Positions 48,219 to 59,539 of a DNA stretch of 64,000 nucleotides are shown piece by piece. Origin of the DNA: Ustulina deusta (Eukaryota; Ascomycota; Sordariomycetes; Xylariales; Xylariaceae); assembly GCA_023159155.1 (NCBI GenBank), contig JAJNNX010000027.1, positions 310,001 to 374,000 of the forward strand, written 5' to 3'. Position 1 is the stretch's first letter. Every line of letters starts with the position of its first letter. Position numbers and translations under genes: made by a program. The notes beneath the pieces were generated by a model. The model saw nothing but the letters and a program-made list of their open reading frames with translations, was not told the origin of the DNA and did no database searches.

Positions 48219-48504
48219 TATTAAATAAGCTATATATAATATTATATATAAAAGCAAATAAATATGTATTAATAGAATATATTATATTGTACTATATTTA
48301 AATCTTGTACTAAAAAAAAAAAAAAAAAAATGCTTTGTATAAAACAGAAATCTTTTTAAGAAAAGAATTCTATTAGTGTACAAGCTAAAACAATAAGAAA
48401 AAATAAAGTCCCTACAGCTGATAGTCTTTATACAAAGACATCCGTTCACCTGCGTAATACGCAGGTGCACAATATAGTTGTAACTAATGCTAGTTATTCC
48501 AACA
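48219..48504 (-). repeat. Copia-type 5' LTR with unmutated right half
   Basis: This matches 41160-41446. Its left half is as AT-rich as the other copy. The right half (about 48,340-48,504) retains ordinary GC content, including a perfect hairpin at 48,447-48,467. Confidence 0.75.
48447..48467. repeat. Perfect 9-bp hairpin within LTR
   Basis: CACCTGCGT (48447-48455), spacer AAT, then ACGCAGGTG (48459-48467): a perfect inverted repeat with a 3-nt loop, extending further with one mismatch on each side. The other LTR copy has lost it through C to T and G to A changes. Confidence 0.8.
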
Positions 48505-48884
48505 ATATAAATTATTAATAATAACTATTAACTTTATATTAATATATTTTTAAATTTAAATATTAATTATTTATTATTTTTAATATAAAATATAGCTATA
48601 TTAGTTATAATAAATATAAACTAGGTTATATAAAAAAATAGCATATAAATATTTTAATATGATTTAAATAGTTATAATATATTATAATACTAAAATATAT
48701 TACTAAATATTTTTAAATTTAAAAGCAATTTTATTATTTAGCTAAAAATAAACTAAATTATTATTATATATATACTTTGCTACTTATTTTAAATACTAAC
48801 TTAGCTTTATTACTAAAAATATACTACTAAAATATTTATAAAATATTAATATATATATATATATATATTTATAAGCTTTATAAT

Positions 48885-49049
48885 TAATAGGCATAACTAT
48901 AGATATATTAGCTATAGCTATAAATATATTTATTATGTTTATAAATAAGTAGACGTTCTTATAATTTTATACTTAGAAAGAAAAAAATTATTTATTTATA
49001 TTTTATATAATAATTGTTATTTTTAATAAGTAATTGAATTGCTATAATA
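48885..49049 (+). repeat. Gypsy 5' LTR
   Basis: 165-bp copy matching 57967-58131 without gaps by eye; differences are transitions only (for example tagacgttc here versus tagatgttt there). Confidence 0.8.
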
Positions 49050-52000
49050 AGTAGTGCCTATCTACTAACCTGAATTTCTGATTTTTTCGTTATAGGAAAC
49101 ATATATATTTAAGCTTATTAAACTATTTATTACTAATAAGATTTTAATAAAATTATGCTTTAAAAAAGTTTAAGCAATAATATTAAAGTTAGACTTAGCT
49201 ATAATATTTTTATACTTAGTTTAATATAAACAAAATTAATAAGTTATTATACTTTAGTTATTAACCTAAGTTTAAGTAACTATTATAGCTAAACTTAGCA
49301 ATTAAATAATTATATTTTTATTTTTTATTTTTTATTAATTTAGGCCTTAGTAACTATATAGCAATATAAAATAAAATAAAAGCATAAAATATTTGAGCTC
49401 TGCTTTAAGAACAACAACTACTATTTGTTATATTATAAAAAAAAAAAAATATGTTAATTTTATAACTAAATGCTAAAACTAGTATAAAAAATAATACTTT
49501 AAATAAATTATAATATAATATTATAGTTATAAAAAATAAAATAAAAATAAATCAAATATTAAAATAAAATTAATATATATAATACTATTTGTTTTAATTT
49601 AAATTAAACAAATTTATAATTTTTTTTTTAATAATTTTAATTATTAAAATATTAAATATAAAAATAATACATATAAATATATTTTTATTAAAGTTATTTA
49701 ATTAGACTAGGACTAAAAGACTTTTAATATTTTTAACTGTTTTTTTAATAAAAATAAAGAACTAGATCTTATAAAAAAGCTAGTACTTAAAAAGTAGCAA
49801 TTAAATAATATTTTTAATAATATTTATACTAAAATTAAAAAAACATTTTATAAAGCTATAGTTAATAAAAAACTAGATAACTATTTTTATAAGCAGGAAT
49901 TCTAAACTTTAAAAAGCTATATTTATTAATAATTAAGAGCTAAAAAAAAACTAGCTTATTTAAAAAAACTAATAATTAGATTAATAAAAAGGTCTAAATC
50001 TATTTAATAATAATAAAAAATTATTATTATAAATTAGAATTTAATAAATATAACTAATATTAATTTATAAGTAGCTAAAATATTTTATAATATAATTTAG
50101 TTTATTATTATTATTTAATAATATTTAAATATAATTTAAAAGCAAAGTTTTATTATAATAAAACAGCTATTTATAACAATTTATATAAGCTTTTTAATAA
50201 TAAAACTATTAAAAATTGGATATTTTTGGCCTAATATACTAAAAAAATCTAATAAAAGTTATATAATTTTTTATAAAAATAAAAATATTAATTATATAAA
50301 TATTTATTTTTAGGTTTAATATTTTAAAAAATAAAGCAATATAAAAAATAAATCTATTATAATAGCTATAAAAAAATAAACTTTTTTATAAAAAAATATA
50401 CTATAATAATAGTTTTAATAACTATTTAAAAAAAATATAGCAAAATATAAAATAACCTTATTAATATTTATAAGAGCCCTAATTAAAAAATAAGATATTT
50501 AATTAGATATAATAAATGTTTAGCTTTTTATTTATAAATATATAATAAAAAACATTATATAAAAAAAGCTTATTAGAACTTATGCTATAAAAACCTTTAA
50601 ATATAGCAAAGCTTAAAAAAATACTAAAAATTTATAACTATTAATATAATTATAAAACTTATTATTACTTATAAAAGCTTATACTAAAACTAGTAATAAA
50701 ATAAGTTATTAATAAATATTTAAAAAAACTAAAAGAAAAATAGCTAGTATTAACTAAAAAAATAATAGTAGTTATATTTAAAACTAAATATTATATTTAA
50801 AGTAGTAAAAAAAAAAACAAAAAGTAGTTAATACTAATTAGTTTTAGCAAAACTAACTAAACTATAAAAATAATAATATTTTATAACAATAAAACTTTAG
50901 TTAAAAGTATTAAAATTTTAGAATATTTTATTATAAATAGGGTTAATTATAGCAAATTAGATTATTATTGCTAGGTTATAAAAAATAAAATAACTAGAAC
51001 AACTAAAAATAAAATAATAATTATTTTAGAACATATTAATAAAATAGCTAGCGTAATATTAGGTTTAATAATTAATATATTATTAGGTTTAATAACTAAA
51101 ATAATAAAAATTAATAAAAGCAATAAGTATATTATTAATATTTTAAATAGTAAAAACTAAATATAAATAGATTATAGGGTTATTATAATAAAAAAATTAT
51201 TTAAAATATAAATTCTAATAATAGTAATAAAACTAAAAACTTAACTATAAAAAAATATATCTATTTTAATAAAAAAAAAGCAAAAATAACTAATAAAGCA
51301 TATATAACTATTAAATATAATATTAAGAACTTATATAAAGTATAGAATTATATTTTATTTAATAGGAATAATAAAAAACTATACTAAAAATATTTATATA
51401 AAACAAGCTAAACTAAGCAAAAAAAACATTAAATAAATAGATTTTATATTAATAATACTAACTGTACTAAAATTAATTAATTAAAAATTTAATATTTAAC
51501 TAAAATAAGTTATTAAAATAAACTTAAAATTTTTATTTAAAATAATATTTAAAGCCCTAAAATTAAGGTTTGCTTAAATATAAGATGCTTTAGCGTACTA
51601 GTAAATAAAAGTTTTATTAAAAATTTTATAAAAAACCTAAAATTTTAATATATTAATCCTATATTTATTAATAAAATAGAAGCATAGTTAGTAGTTATTT
51701 AAACTATAAATTTTAATATATATATTAAAAAGTATATTAAAAAAAATATAATGTTTAAATACTTTATAGTAATAATAAATATAATTAATAATTTAAAACT
51801 AAAAATATTAATTAGAACAAAATTTATGTTAGAATATAAAATTAAAATTAATTTTATAAAAAAAATATACGTTTTTAAATCAGTACTAAGACTTAAAGTA
51901 TAAAATAAAGCAGAAACTAAGCTATTTTTAATAGTACTAATTTAAAAAGTATTAATAATATATATAATAATTATATTTATTATAATAATAATATTTATAA

Positions 52001-52759
52001 ATATAAAGTTTATTAACTTACTAATACTTATTAATAAAAAAAATAAAATAGCAAAGCTATACTATTTTAAAAAAAAAACAAAGTATAGCTTATAATATAA
52101 TATTAAATAAATATTTATTAAAAAAGGTTATAGTTTATAACTTATATGTTTAATTAATTATAATATAAAAAAATAAAAAACTAAAAACTATTTTTAAGTA
52201 TTAAAAAAATAAAATTGCTTAGGTTATTAACTAGGCAGATATTATAAATTACTAAAAAGATAATATAAGCTAAAAAAACTAAACCAAAATAGTAGTATAC
52301 CTAAATAGAAAAAAAGCTTAAAAAATATATATATTTTTTATAAAAAAATAAATAAGTAATTTAATTATATTAGTTATAAAAATAAATATGTTATTTTATA
52401 AGATAATAAAATTAATAAATATATTTATAATTAGATTAATAGCTAGAATATTTATAGTAATAAATAATATACTATAAACAGAAAAAATCTATAAACTATT
52501 TAATAAATATAATATTTTTTATAATAAAAATATTATATTTATGCTAAATAATTAAAAAATATAAATAAACCTAATAAATAAATAGCAAGATTAGCTTAAA
52601 ACTATTAAAGTATATTTATTAAGTATTAAAGATTATAAGTTTTTTAATACTAAATATAATAAAATATATATTTAAAAAAAACTTATATTTATAAACAAAC
52701 TTATTTTAGTTGTTTATTTTGTTTTTATTGTTTAATAAATAGTTAATAATACTAAAAAA

Positions 52760-53150
52760 GGTTAACTAGTAGTAGATATACAACTATTAAACAAAATTAT
52801 AGTACTAAATATATATTTGTTACTTAGCTAAAACAATATAATTAAAAATATAGTTAATAAATTTTAGTTTATATTATTTAATATATTAAGTTTTTTTTTT
52901 TAATTGCTAGTATATTTTAAATATTGTAATAAAATAGTTATTATTAGCCCTTAAAGCTTTAAAAAATTAAACATAGTATTAATAAAATTTAAAAACTTAT
53001 TAATATTTATATAAAAGTTTATAAACTGCCTATTTTTTATATATTATATTTTTATATAAACTTATATTAATAATATAATTATTTATATAAAATATATAAA
53101 AATAGTAATAAATATTTTTAATAAAATAAAAATTTATATTAATACTTTAA
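52760..53150 (+). pseudogene. Gypsy reverse transcriptase relic
   Basis: One continuous plus-strand frame reads LVVDIQLLNKIIV near 52,770. It passes a degraded palm region and reaches TYINNIIIYIKYI near 53,060. The latter is the catalytic YxDDI box with both Asp codons changed to Asn (G to A). Stops occur only where Gln, Arg or Trp codons could be mutated by RIP. Non-functional. Confidence 0.75.
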
Positions 53151-54499
53151 AATCTTTTGTTGCTTTTTTATTAGTATAGCTATTAGAGTATAATATTAAT
53201 AATAAAAATATTACTAAAATAAATAATAGAATTAAAACATTTAAAAAACTAAAAATACTATATATTTTTAAAACTTTAAAAATATATATTAAAATAGCTG
53301 GCTAGCTATACTATAAAATAGTTTAGTTTAATTATAAGATTAAAGTATTGCAATAAAAAAAAACTGATTTAATAGCCCAAAAAAAAAAAAAAAAAACTTA
53401 TTTATTAGAAAGTCTAAACTAATAAAATAAAGCTTTATTTTTAAAGTTATTTTTAAACTAATAAAAAAAAATAAAAAGCTAAAAAGTATTATAAAAATAT
53501 TTATATATATAATTTATTATTTATTACTATAAACTAGATAAGCTTTTTTTTTAAAAATAAATATTTATAAAAAAGCTTATAAATTAATAGTTTTTTAATT
53601 AAAAAATAAATAAAATAACATATTAATACTAAGCTAAAATATTCTAGTAATAAAAGTTAAACTAATTATATTTTTGTTTAAGTTTATTAATAATATTAAA
53701 AAAAAATATAGATTAATAATAAAAAAAGTAGTAGTAATAATTTAAGCATATAAAAAGCTATAAAAAATAATTTAATTAAATATATAACTAATAAATATAT
53801 TAATAAACTATATACTAACTAAAAAAATAATACTATATATTTTACTATATATTATAGATTTAAATAAAGCTAACCTAAGATTTGCTAATATAGCTAATTA
53901 TTTTTTTTAATTTTAGCTTAAAATTTATTATATATTAGAAATACTAAACGTAGTACTAAATATATTTTTTAAATTACTATAAAAACTAAAAGAATAAAAA
54001 AAAGCTAAAAAAAATAAATTAAGTATGCTAGATAATATTTAGAAAAATAATGTTTATTAGGTATATTTTGCTAAAAAAAACAAAGTTATAATAAATTTTT
54101 TTATATTAACCCTAATAATTAATAATAAGTTTAAAAAAAGAATAATCCAAAGGTATAATAGTAATACTAGATATAGCTAAATAAAGAACATTTTATTTAA
54201 AAAAAAAAAAAAAAAAAAAAAGAATAAAAAGCTAAATAATTCTATTACTAAACTAACTAAATACCAAAGGAGTATAGTAGCTTTTTTTTTATTTAATAAT
54301 AATCTTTTTTTTTATATTAGCTATAATAAAAAACAATTTTTATATATTTTAAAAAACTATATTAAAGATATTTTTAAACTTATATATAATAAATATTACT
54401 ATTTTAGTATAAAATATATACTAGTTTATAACTTATTATATAATATATATAAAAAACTAAATTAATAAGCAACTACTACTAAGAGAATTAATATTAATT

Positions 54500-55060
54500 A
54501 AAATATTAGCTATTTTTTATTATATTATTACTATAGATTTTATTATAAATATGCTACTAATAAAATTTAGAAATTTTTTTAAGAACATAAAAAAATATAA
54601 CTATTTTAATATATTAGTAATTATATTATATAAAACTAGTAAAAAATTACTTTTAATATTAAAATATAAAAAATATATAATAAAAAACTAAGCAAAAATA
54701 TTATTATAAATATTATATTTATATAATTAAAGATTATTAGTAGTTATTATTAGTAATAAGAACTTAAAGTTTACTAGTAAAGTTTAGAAAAAAATCTATA
54801 ATATATTAGATATTAAACTTTTTTTTTTAATAGTTTATTATTTTTAAATAGATAGACTTTTAGAAAAAAAAAATTAAGTTATTAAAATAGCTATTAGATT
54901 TTATATAGCTATTAATTTAAATATTTTTTAAATTAAATTATTGCTAGTACTATAATATTATTTAAATAATATATTATTAATAATAGTTGGAAAGTTACTA
55001 AACTAATTAGTACTAGGATTTTAGTTGCAATTTATTATAAATATTCTAAATTAAAAAAAA
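54500..55060 (+). pseudogene. Gypsy integrase core relic
   Basis: Plus-strand frame around 54,735-54,900 reads IISNKNLKFTSKV, a stop in place of Trp, then KKIYNILDIKL. It corresponds to the integrase block with catalytic Asp in SDRxxxFTSxFW, followed by the degraded STAYHPQTDGxxER region. A later part aligns with the DWxxLLPxLQxxLNNS segment. Catalytic residues are mutated. Confidence 0.75.
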
Positions 55061-55329
55061 GGCACTAAAGCTAGTAATAAAGTAATAAAAGTATTAAAAA
55101 CAGAATATATTTAAAAACCTAAATATTTAGTTAATATAGCTAATATAATTACTAAAAAAAAATATAATAATAAGTATATTTTAATAACCTTTAATAAAAG
55201 TAATATAGTTTATTTTAGATTATATAAGGGTTATTACTTACTTAGTAAACTTAAATAAAAATAGTTACTAATAAAAGCAGGACTTTTTAAGATTATTAAA
55301 AGAATAGGGCTACTAGTATATAAACTTGA

Positions 55330-55640
55330 CTTTTTTAATAGTTAGTGCGTTTACCCTATAGTTTTAGTTATATAGCTTTATAAACTTAAATAAAAAAAAG
55401 ACCTTTTTAATAAAAAAGTCTTTTTATTAGGCCTAGTTATTATTAAAAAGACGAAGGATTACTAAGAAATTAAAAAAATTATTTAAAAAAAAATCTAATT
55501 TTTAAATAGTAAACTTTTAATTAAATATATTATTAAATAGAAAAAATAAAATAATAAATATAACTAAAATTTTAATAAAAAAGAATTAAAACTATTAGTG
55601 CTTAATTTAGTTAATAAATATAAAGCTAATAATATTATTA
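55330..55640 (+). pseudogene. Gypsy chromodomain relic
   Basis: Plus-strand frame reads VYKLDFFNS, then VYPIVLVI, KDLFNKKV, EIKKII and LLIKYIIK followed by a stop in place of Trp, ending ELKLLVLNLVNKYKAN. This matches the C-terminal chromodomain of fungal gypsy polyproteins (YLVRWKGYGPEHDEW followed by ELxxAxELVxxYEA). It has many RIP-type stops. Confidence 0.75.
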
Positions 55641-55644
55641 ATTA

Positions 55645-56806
55645 AACAAAAGAATATAAGAAGCGCAATATTATTTATATAGAAAAAAACAACTTATTAA
55701 AATAATTAAGCTAAAAAATAAAATAAAAAAAACATATATAAAGCAATAAATATATTATATTTATTTTAAAAAACTTTTATTTTTTAAAGATTATAAGCTA
55801 ATTATATATATTAATAAAAAATATATTATGTTTGTTATAACTATTTTATTTTTTAAAAAATTATATTAAAAACAATAAATATATAGCTATAAATAAAAAA
55901 TATATTGCTAAACTTAACTACTACAATAATAACAAAAGAACTGCTACAAAAATAATATATAAACAGCTAAAAAGAAAGAATATATTGCTATAGCTACTTA
56001 TTATAAAATAATAAAGTATATCTATTATTAAATATATTTGCTATAAACTAATATAGCTATAATAAAAGGAATAAAGTATAAAGTTATATATTAATCTATT
56101 TATATAAATAGGCTTTGCCTCTCTACTTTTTTTATTGCTTTTTTTTTTTTTATAAAATTTAAAAAAATCTATTTTGTTATGTTTAGTATTAGATCTACAA
56201 AAGTACTAATTATTATAGCAATTATATTAAACTTAATAGATTAGCTATTAGCCTAGAATTAGTTCTAGTATAATAATAATACTATTTTTTTATTTAATAG
56301 CTATAATAAAAAGAATGTTACGCCTAACAAAACAATATAAATGCTATAATTATTAATAAATATAATATTTTTGCTAACTAAGGACCTAATATCTCTGCTA
56401 TTTAAAGTATTAATATAAACTTTAATAATAATAATAATAATAAAAAATAAGTTATGTTTACTATAATATATAATAATACTAAAAATAAGTATATAGTTAT
56501 AAGTTTTAGTTAAAATAATAGCAGAAATAATAAAAATATTAAGAAAACTATTAAACTTTTTAATTTAGTATAGGCAACTAAAAAAAGAATTTGAGGTTTT
56601 TGGATTAAGCTACAAAAAAAAAAAAAATTGCTACAGCTAAAGAAACTGCCAAACATAATACTATTTTTGTTAAAGATAGTACTTAAAAAAGGGATGCTAT
56701 ACTAAAAAAAATCTATTAGAATAAAAAGAATAGTAGGAATATTAAAAGCAATAGATTAAGCATTAAAGGCAAAAAATAGCTAACTATTATTATTGGATTG
56801 TTTAAA

Positions 56807-56837
<31 letters not shown>

Positions 56838-57950
56838 GTAATAATAATATTTTTAATTATTTGTTTAATTTTGATAAAGGCAAGTTTTGCGTAGTACTAT
56901 ATAGCTATAAAAAATAAATATTATATAATAGTAATAATTTAAAAAGCAATATTTGTAGCAAAAAAAAGGCTAGAAGTAATAATTAATAAGGTATTTATAA
57001 TAGGTCTAATAGTAGCTTAGCAATATTTAGAAAACTATATAGTAAAACAAATAATTTTAATAAAGCTATTATTTGTTTTAATAATAAAGTAGACAAGTTT
57101 GACTTTTTTTATAATTTAGTTATTAAAAAGTTTACTAAATTATTTAATAAAAATAATAGAAAACTTTTTATAGCTAATAGTTTTATATAAAGTTTTAAGA
57201 TTAAATATATAAATATTATAAAAGCTAAAAATTAGAAAGAAGTATAAGAATTTTTACTTTTTAATAGGGCTAGTATTTTAGCTTTTAAGTTTATATTTTT
57301 AGATAATAGCTTTAATTTAATAATTATAAAACAATTAATAAAGCTTAGCTAGATAGACTTAATATAGGTTAAGTCTAACTATAGGAAAGCTATAAATAAT
57401 TTTAATAAATTTATTATTTAGTTTTATATTTATTTAGAAAAATATATTAATAATTTTAAAAAGAAATATTATAAAAAAGTTAATTTAAATATTATATAAA
57501 ATAAGCTTAACAATTTAAAAGCTTAACAATTTAAAAGCTTAACAATTTAAAAGCTTAACTTAATAGTTATAAAGTTAAATTTAAGCAATAAAATAAAGCT
57601 ATTACTAAGCTAGCTATTTAAATTAATAAGCTTAACTTTAATAATAATAGAATAATTAAAAAGGTTAATATTATTGGACTTTAACTATAAAAAGCTATAT
57701 ATACTATTAAAATATATAAAAAAAACGTTAAAATATTTTTAAGCAAGTAATAAGAATGTTTAATAATTATAAAAATATTTTTAATAAAATAAAGCAAAAT
57801 TTTGTTAAGTTAGATAAAATTATAAAAATAATAATGGAGTATAAAAACTAGAAAAATTAAAAAAAATAAGTATTACATATTATATAATAAAAGGAGTTAA
57901 AAATATTAAATTATAAGAAATATTTATAACCTAGGATAAGTAGCTTTATT
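55645..57950. other. Unassigned 2.3-kb segment inside gypsy element
   Basis: This lies between the chromodomain relic and the right LTR, where usually only a short untranslated stretch is found. Composition is AT-rich, with a trinucleotide AAT run near 56,804-56,836 and the 16-bp tandem repeat at 57,503-57,560. No domain recognised; a nested insertion or an extra reading frame are both possible. Confidence 0.4.
57503..57560. repeat. Tandem repeat, 16-bp unit, about 3.6 copies
   Basis: Unit aagcttaacaatttaa repeats without change at 57503, 57519 and 57535, with a partial fourth copy at 57551. Confidence 0.9.
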
Positions 57951-57966
57951 TAAAAGAAAGGGCATT

Positions 57967-58131
57967 TAATAGGCATAACTATAGATATGTTAGTTATAGC
58001 TATAAATATATTTATTATGTTTATAAATAAGTAGATGTTTTTATGATTTTATACTTAGAGAGAAAAAGATTATTTATTTATATTTTATATAATAATTGTT
58101 ATTTTTAATAAATAACTGAATTGCTATAACA
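57967..58131 (+). repeat. Gypsy 3' LTR
   Basis: 165-bp copy matching 48885-49049, preceded by the polypurine tract at 57952-57962 and followed by ATAAT, the candidate target duplication. Confidence 0.8.
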
Positions 58132-58789
58132 ATAATTAATAAAATTAAATATTATATTACTAATATATATAAATATTTTTTAAGTATATTAGTAATAATA
58201 TAGCTTTTTCTAATATAAATAACTTTATAGCTTATATGTTTTAGTTTTATTAATTTAATATATATATTAAATAGCAAGCTTAAATAATATAATAATAATA
58301 AATATTATTATAACTAAAAAAGTATATAAATTATAGTAACGTTTTAATATTAATAATATTTATTTATTAATATATATTAAAATAAAGTAAATATACTAAA
58401 ATAGTAATTAGTAGTAGTTCAAGGGGCATATATAAATATAAAAATATAAGTCTAGCTAGCTTAAAATAAAAAATTAAAATAAGTTTAATTTTTTAAGTTT
58501 ATAAATATTTTATTAGTTATATAAATTAGATATAATATAAAATACTTATAAACAAAGTTAATTAATAGATTTTATATAATTAAAATACTAAACTAATAAA
58601 GTTAGTAGATTAAAGGGCTAGGCTAAATAATAAAGTTAATAGAGTAAAGTTTTAGTACTATACTTAGTTAGTATTAAAGCAAAAGAAATAAATAAAAAAT
58701 TAGAGTTTTATAGAAGAAAAGTAATATATTTATATAAAATAGGTGGCTAGCTAACGTATTGCTAGTTAGATTAAGGTTAAATTAATATG

Positions 58790-59539
58790 GTTTGTGCTGC
58801 ATATTAATGCAGGCCAAGCTATTAGCGCCGGTCAAGTTCTAATCGAGGAATGCGGTACTATTAACCCATTTTTTAACCCTCCCTTTCCCTCTTGGAAGAA
58901 AGAAAGTACAAAAAAGAACCGCCCCCCCTCCCCCCCCTGCCTTATGAGGCTAGGGCTGATGCAGAAAGCTATTGAGTCACAATACATTGGCGGAAATGTC
59001 TAGAGCAATTGGCTCCTTTCTCTTACTACTCCAAGGCCTTGGGTGCATTACTCATGTGAACTATCTAGTATATACTATCAGGACTATTGGAAGTGAGCTT
59101 AGTCATTAAAAGCCTCCTTGTCGCATTGTTTTTCTTTCGTTTATACTGGTTGTTTTACTGACAGTGCACTTCGAGTAATGGAATCTGAAGAGAATCAATC
59201 ATATGAAGATTAGCGGATAACGAAGCACAAGACCGAGTTCTGAATTATATCTTTTCTATTCAGAAGCTGGCACAGTAACAACCTCGTCCTTTTGGAGCTC
59301 AAAACAAGGGACAGGCTTAGTCTAAATCATTACCTAATTTGGCATCCAATCTCGCCCGAGCGGTGTTCAACTTCTACCAAAAGATGTTCCTGCTCGGATC
59401 ATAGCGGAGAGCTGTCATGTGTCCCTCCTACGCTTCTTGTATTTATACTTGTGCTCCTGATCATCGGAGCTCAAGTGAAGAAAGGCTTTAAGAGATGAGT
59501 CGGATTCTGACAACCTACCTACAGAAACTCCATACCTGC
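58790..59539. other. Intergenic, right border of AT-rich block
   Basis: Normal composition resumes at about 58,790. The segment includes a C-rich run near 58,921-58,942. Short frames lack an ATG or any domain. It contains the 3' region of the minus-strand gene that follows. Confidence 0.5.

Larger units (their letters stand above)
41160..48504 (-). mobile_element. RIP-degraded Copia-type LTR retrotransposon
   Basis: Two direct repeats of 286-287 bp (41160-41446 and 48219-48504) bound a 6.8-kb interior. The right repeat, read on the minus strand, begins TGTTGGAATAAC, a start typical of Copia LTRs. The left copy shows the same end with C changed to T. Both flanks read ATATA (41155-41159 and 48505-48509), a candidate 5-bp target duplication, though chance matches are easy in such DNA. 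The minus-strand interior contains relics of an integrase C-terminal region and possibly a reverse transcriptase. A run of T at about 41,453-41,464, next to the left repeat, would be the polypurine tract of a minus-strand element. The element is dead. Confidence 0.72.
48885..58131 (+). mobile_element. RIP-degraded Ty3/gypsy chromovirus-type LTR retrotransposon
   Basis: Direct repeats of 165 bp (48885-49049 and 57967-58131) bound a 9.2-kb element. Repeats begin TAATAGGCATAAC and end TATAACA or TATAATA, as expected for TG...CA ends after RIP. Both flanks read ATAAT (48880-48884 and 58132-58136), a candidate 5-bp target duplication. A polypurine tract aaaagaaaggg (57952-57962) lies four bases before the right repeat. 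The plus-strand interior carries, in order, relics of reverse transcriptase (52,760-53,150), integrase (54,500-55,060) and chromodomain (55,330-55,640), all readable if RIP-type stops are ignored. That order and the chromodomain define the chromovirus lineage. About 2.3 kb between chromodomain and right LTR is unexplained. Confidence 0.85.
39310..58790. repeat. 19.5-kb AT-rich RIP-mutated block
   Basis: Nearly pure A/T sequence with sharp edges at about 39,310 and 58,790 and no intact gene. RIP in filamentous ascomycetes changes C to T (mainly at CpA) in duplicated DNA. The block shows the expected result: repeat copies differ only by C/T and G/A changes, and recognisable reverse transcriptase and integrase frames carry TAA/TAG stops where Gln, Arg or Trp codons should be. 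Two LTR retrotransposons fill 41,160-58,131. The flanks 39,310-41,159 and 58,132-58,790 are AT-rich relics I could not classify. Confidence 0.9.

Noticed and set aside
39310..58790. AT-rich block as a centromere
   Set aside because: Centromeres of filamentous ascomycetes made of RIP-mutated elements are usually much longer, and 19.5 kb is fully bordered by genes. A CENP-K-like gene in the window is irrelevant to this.
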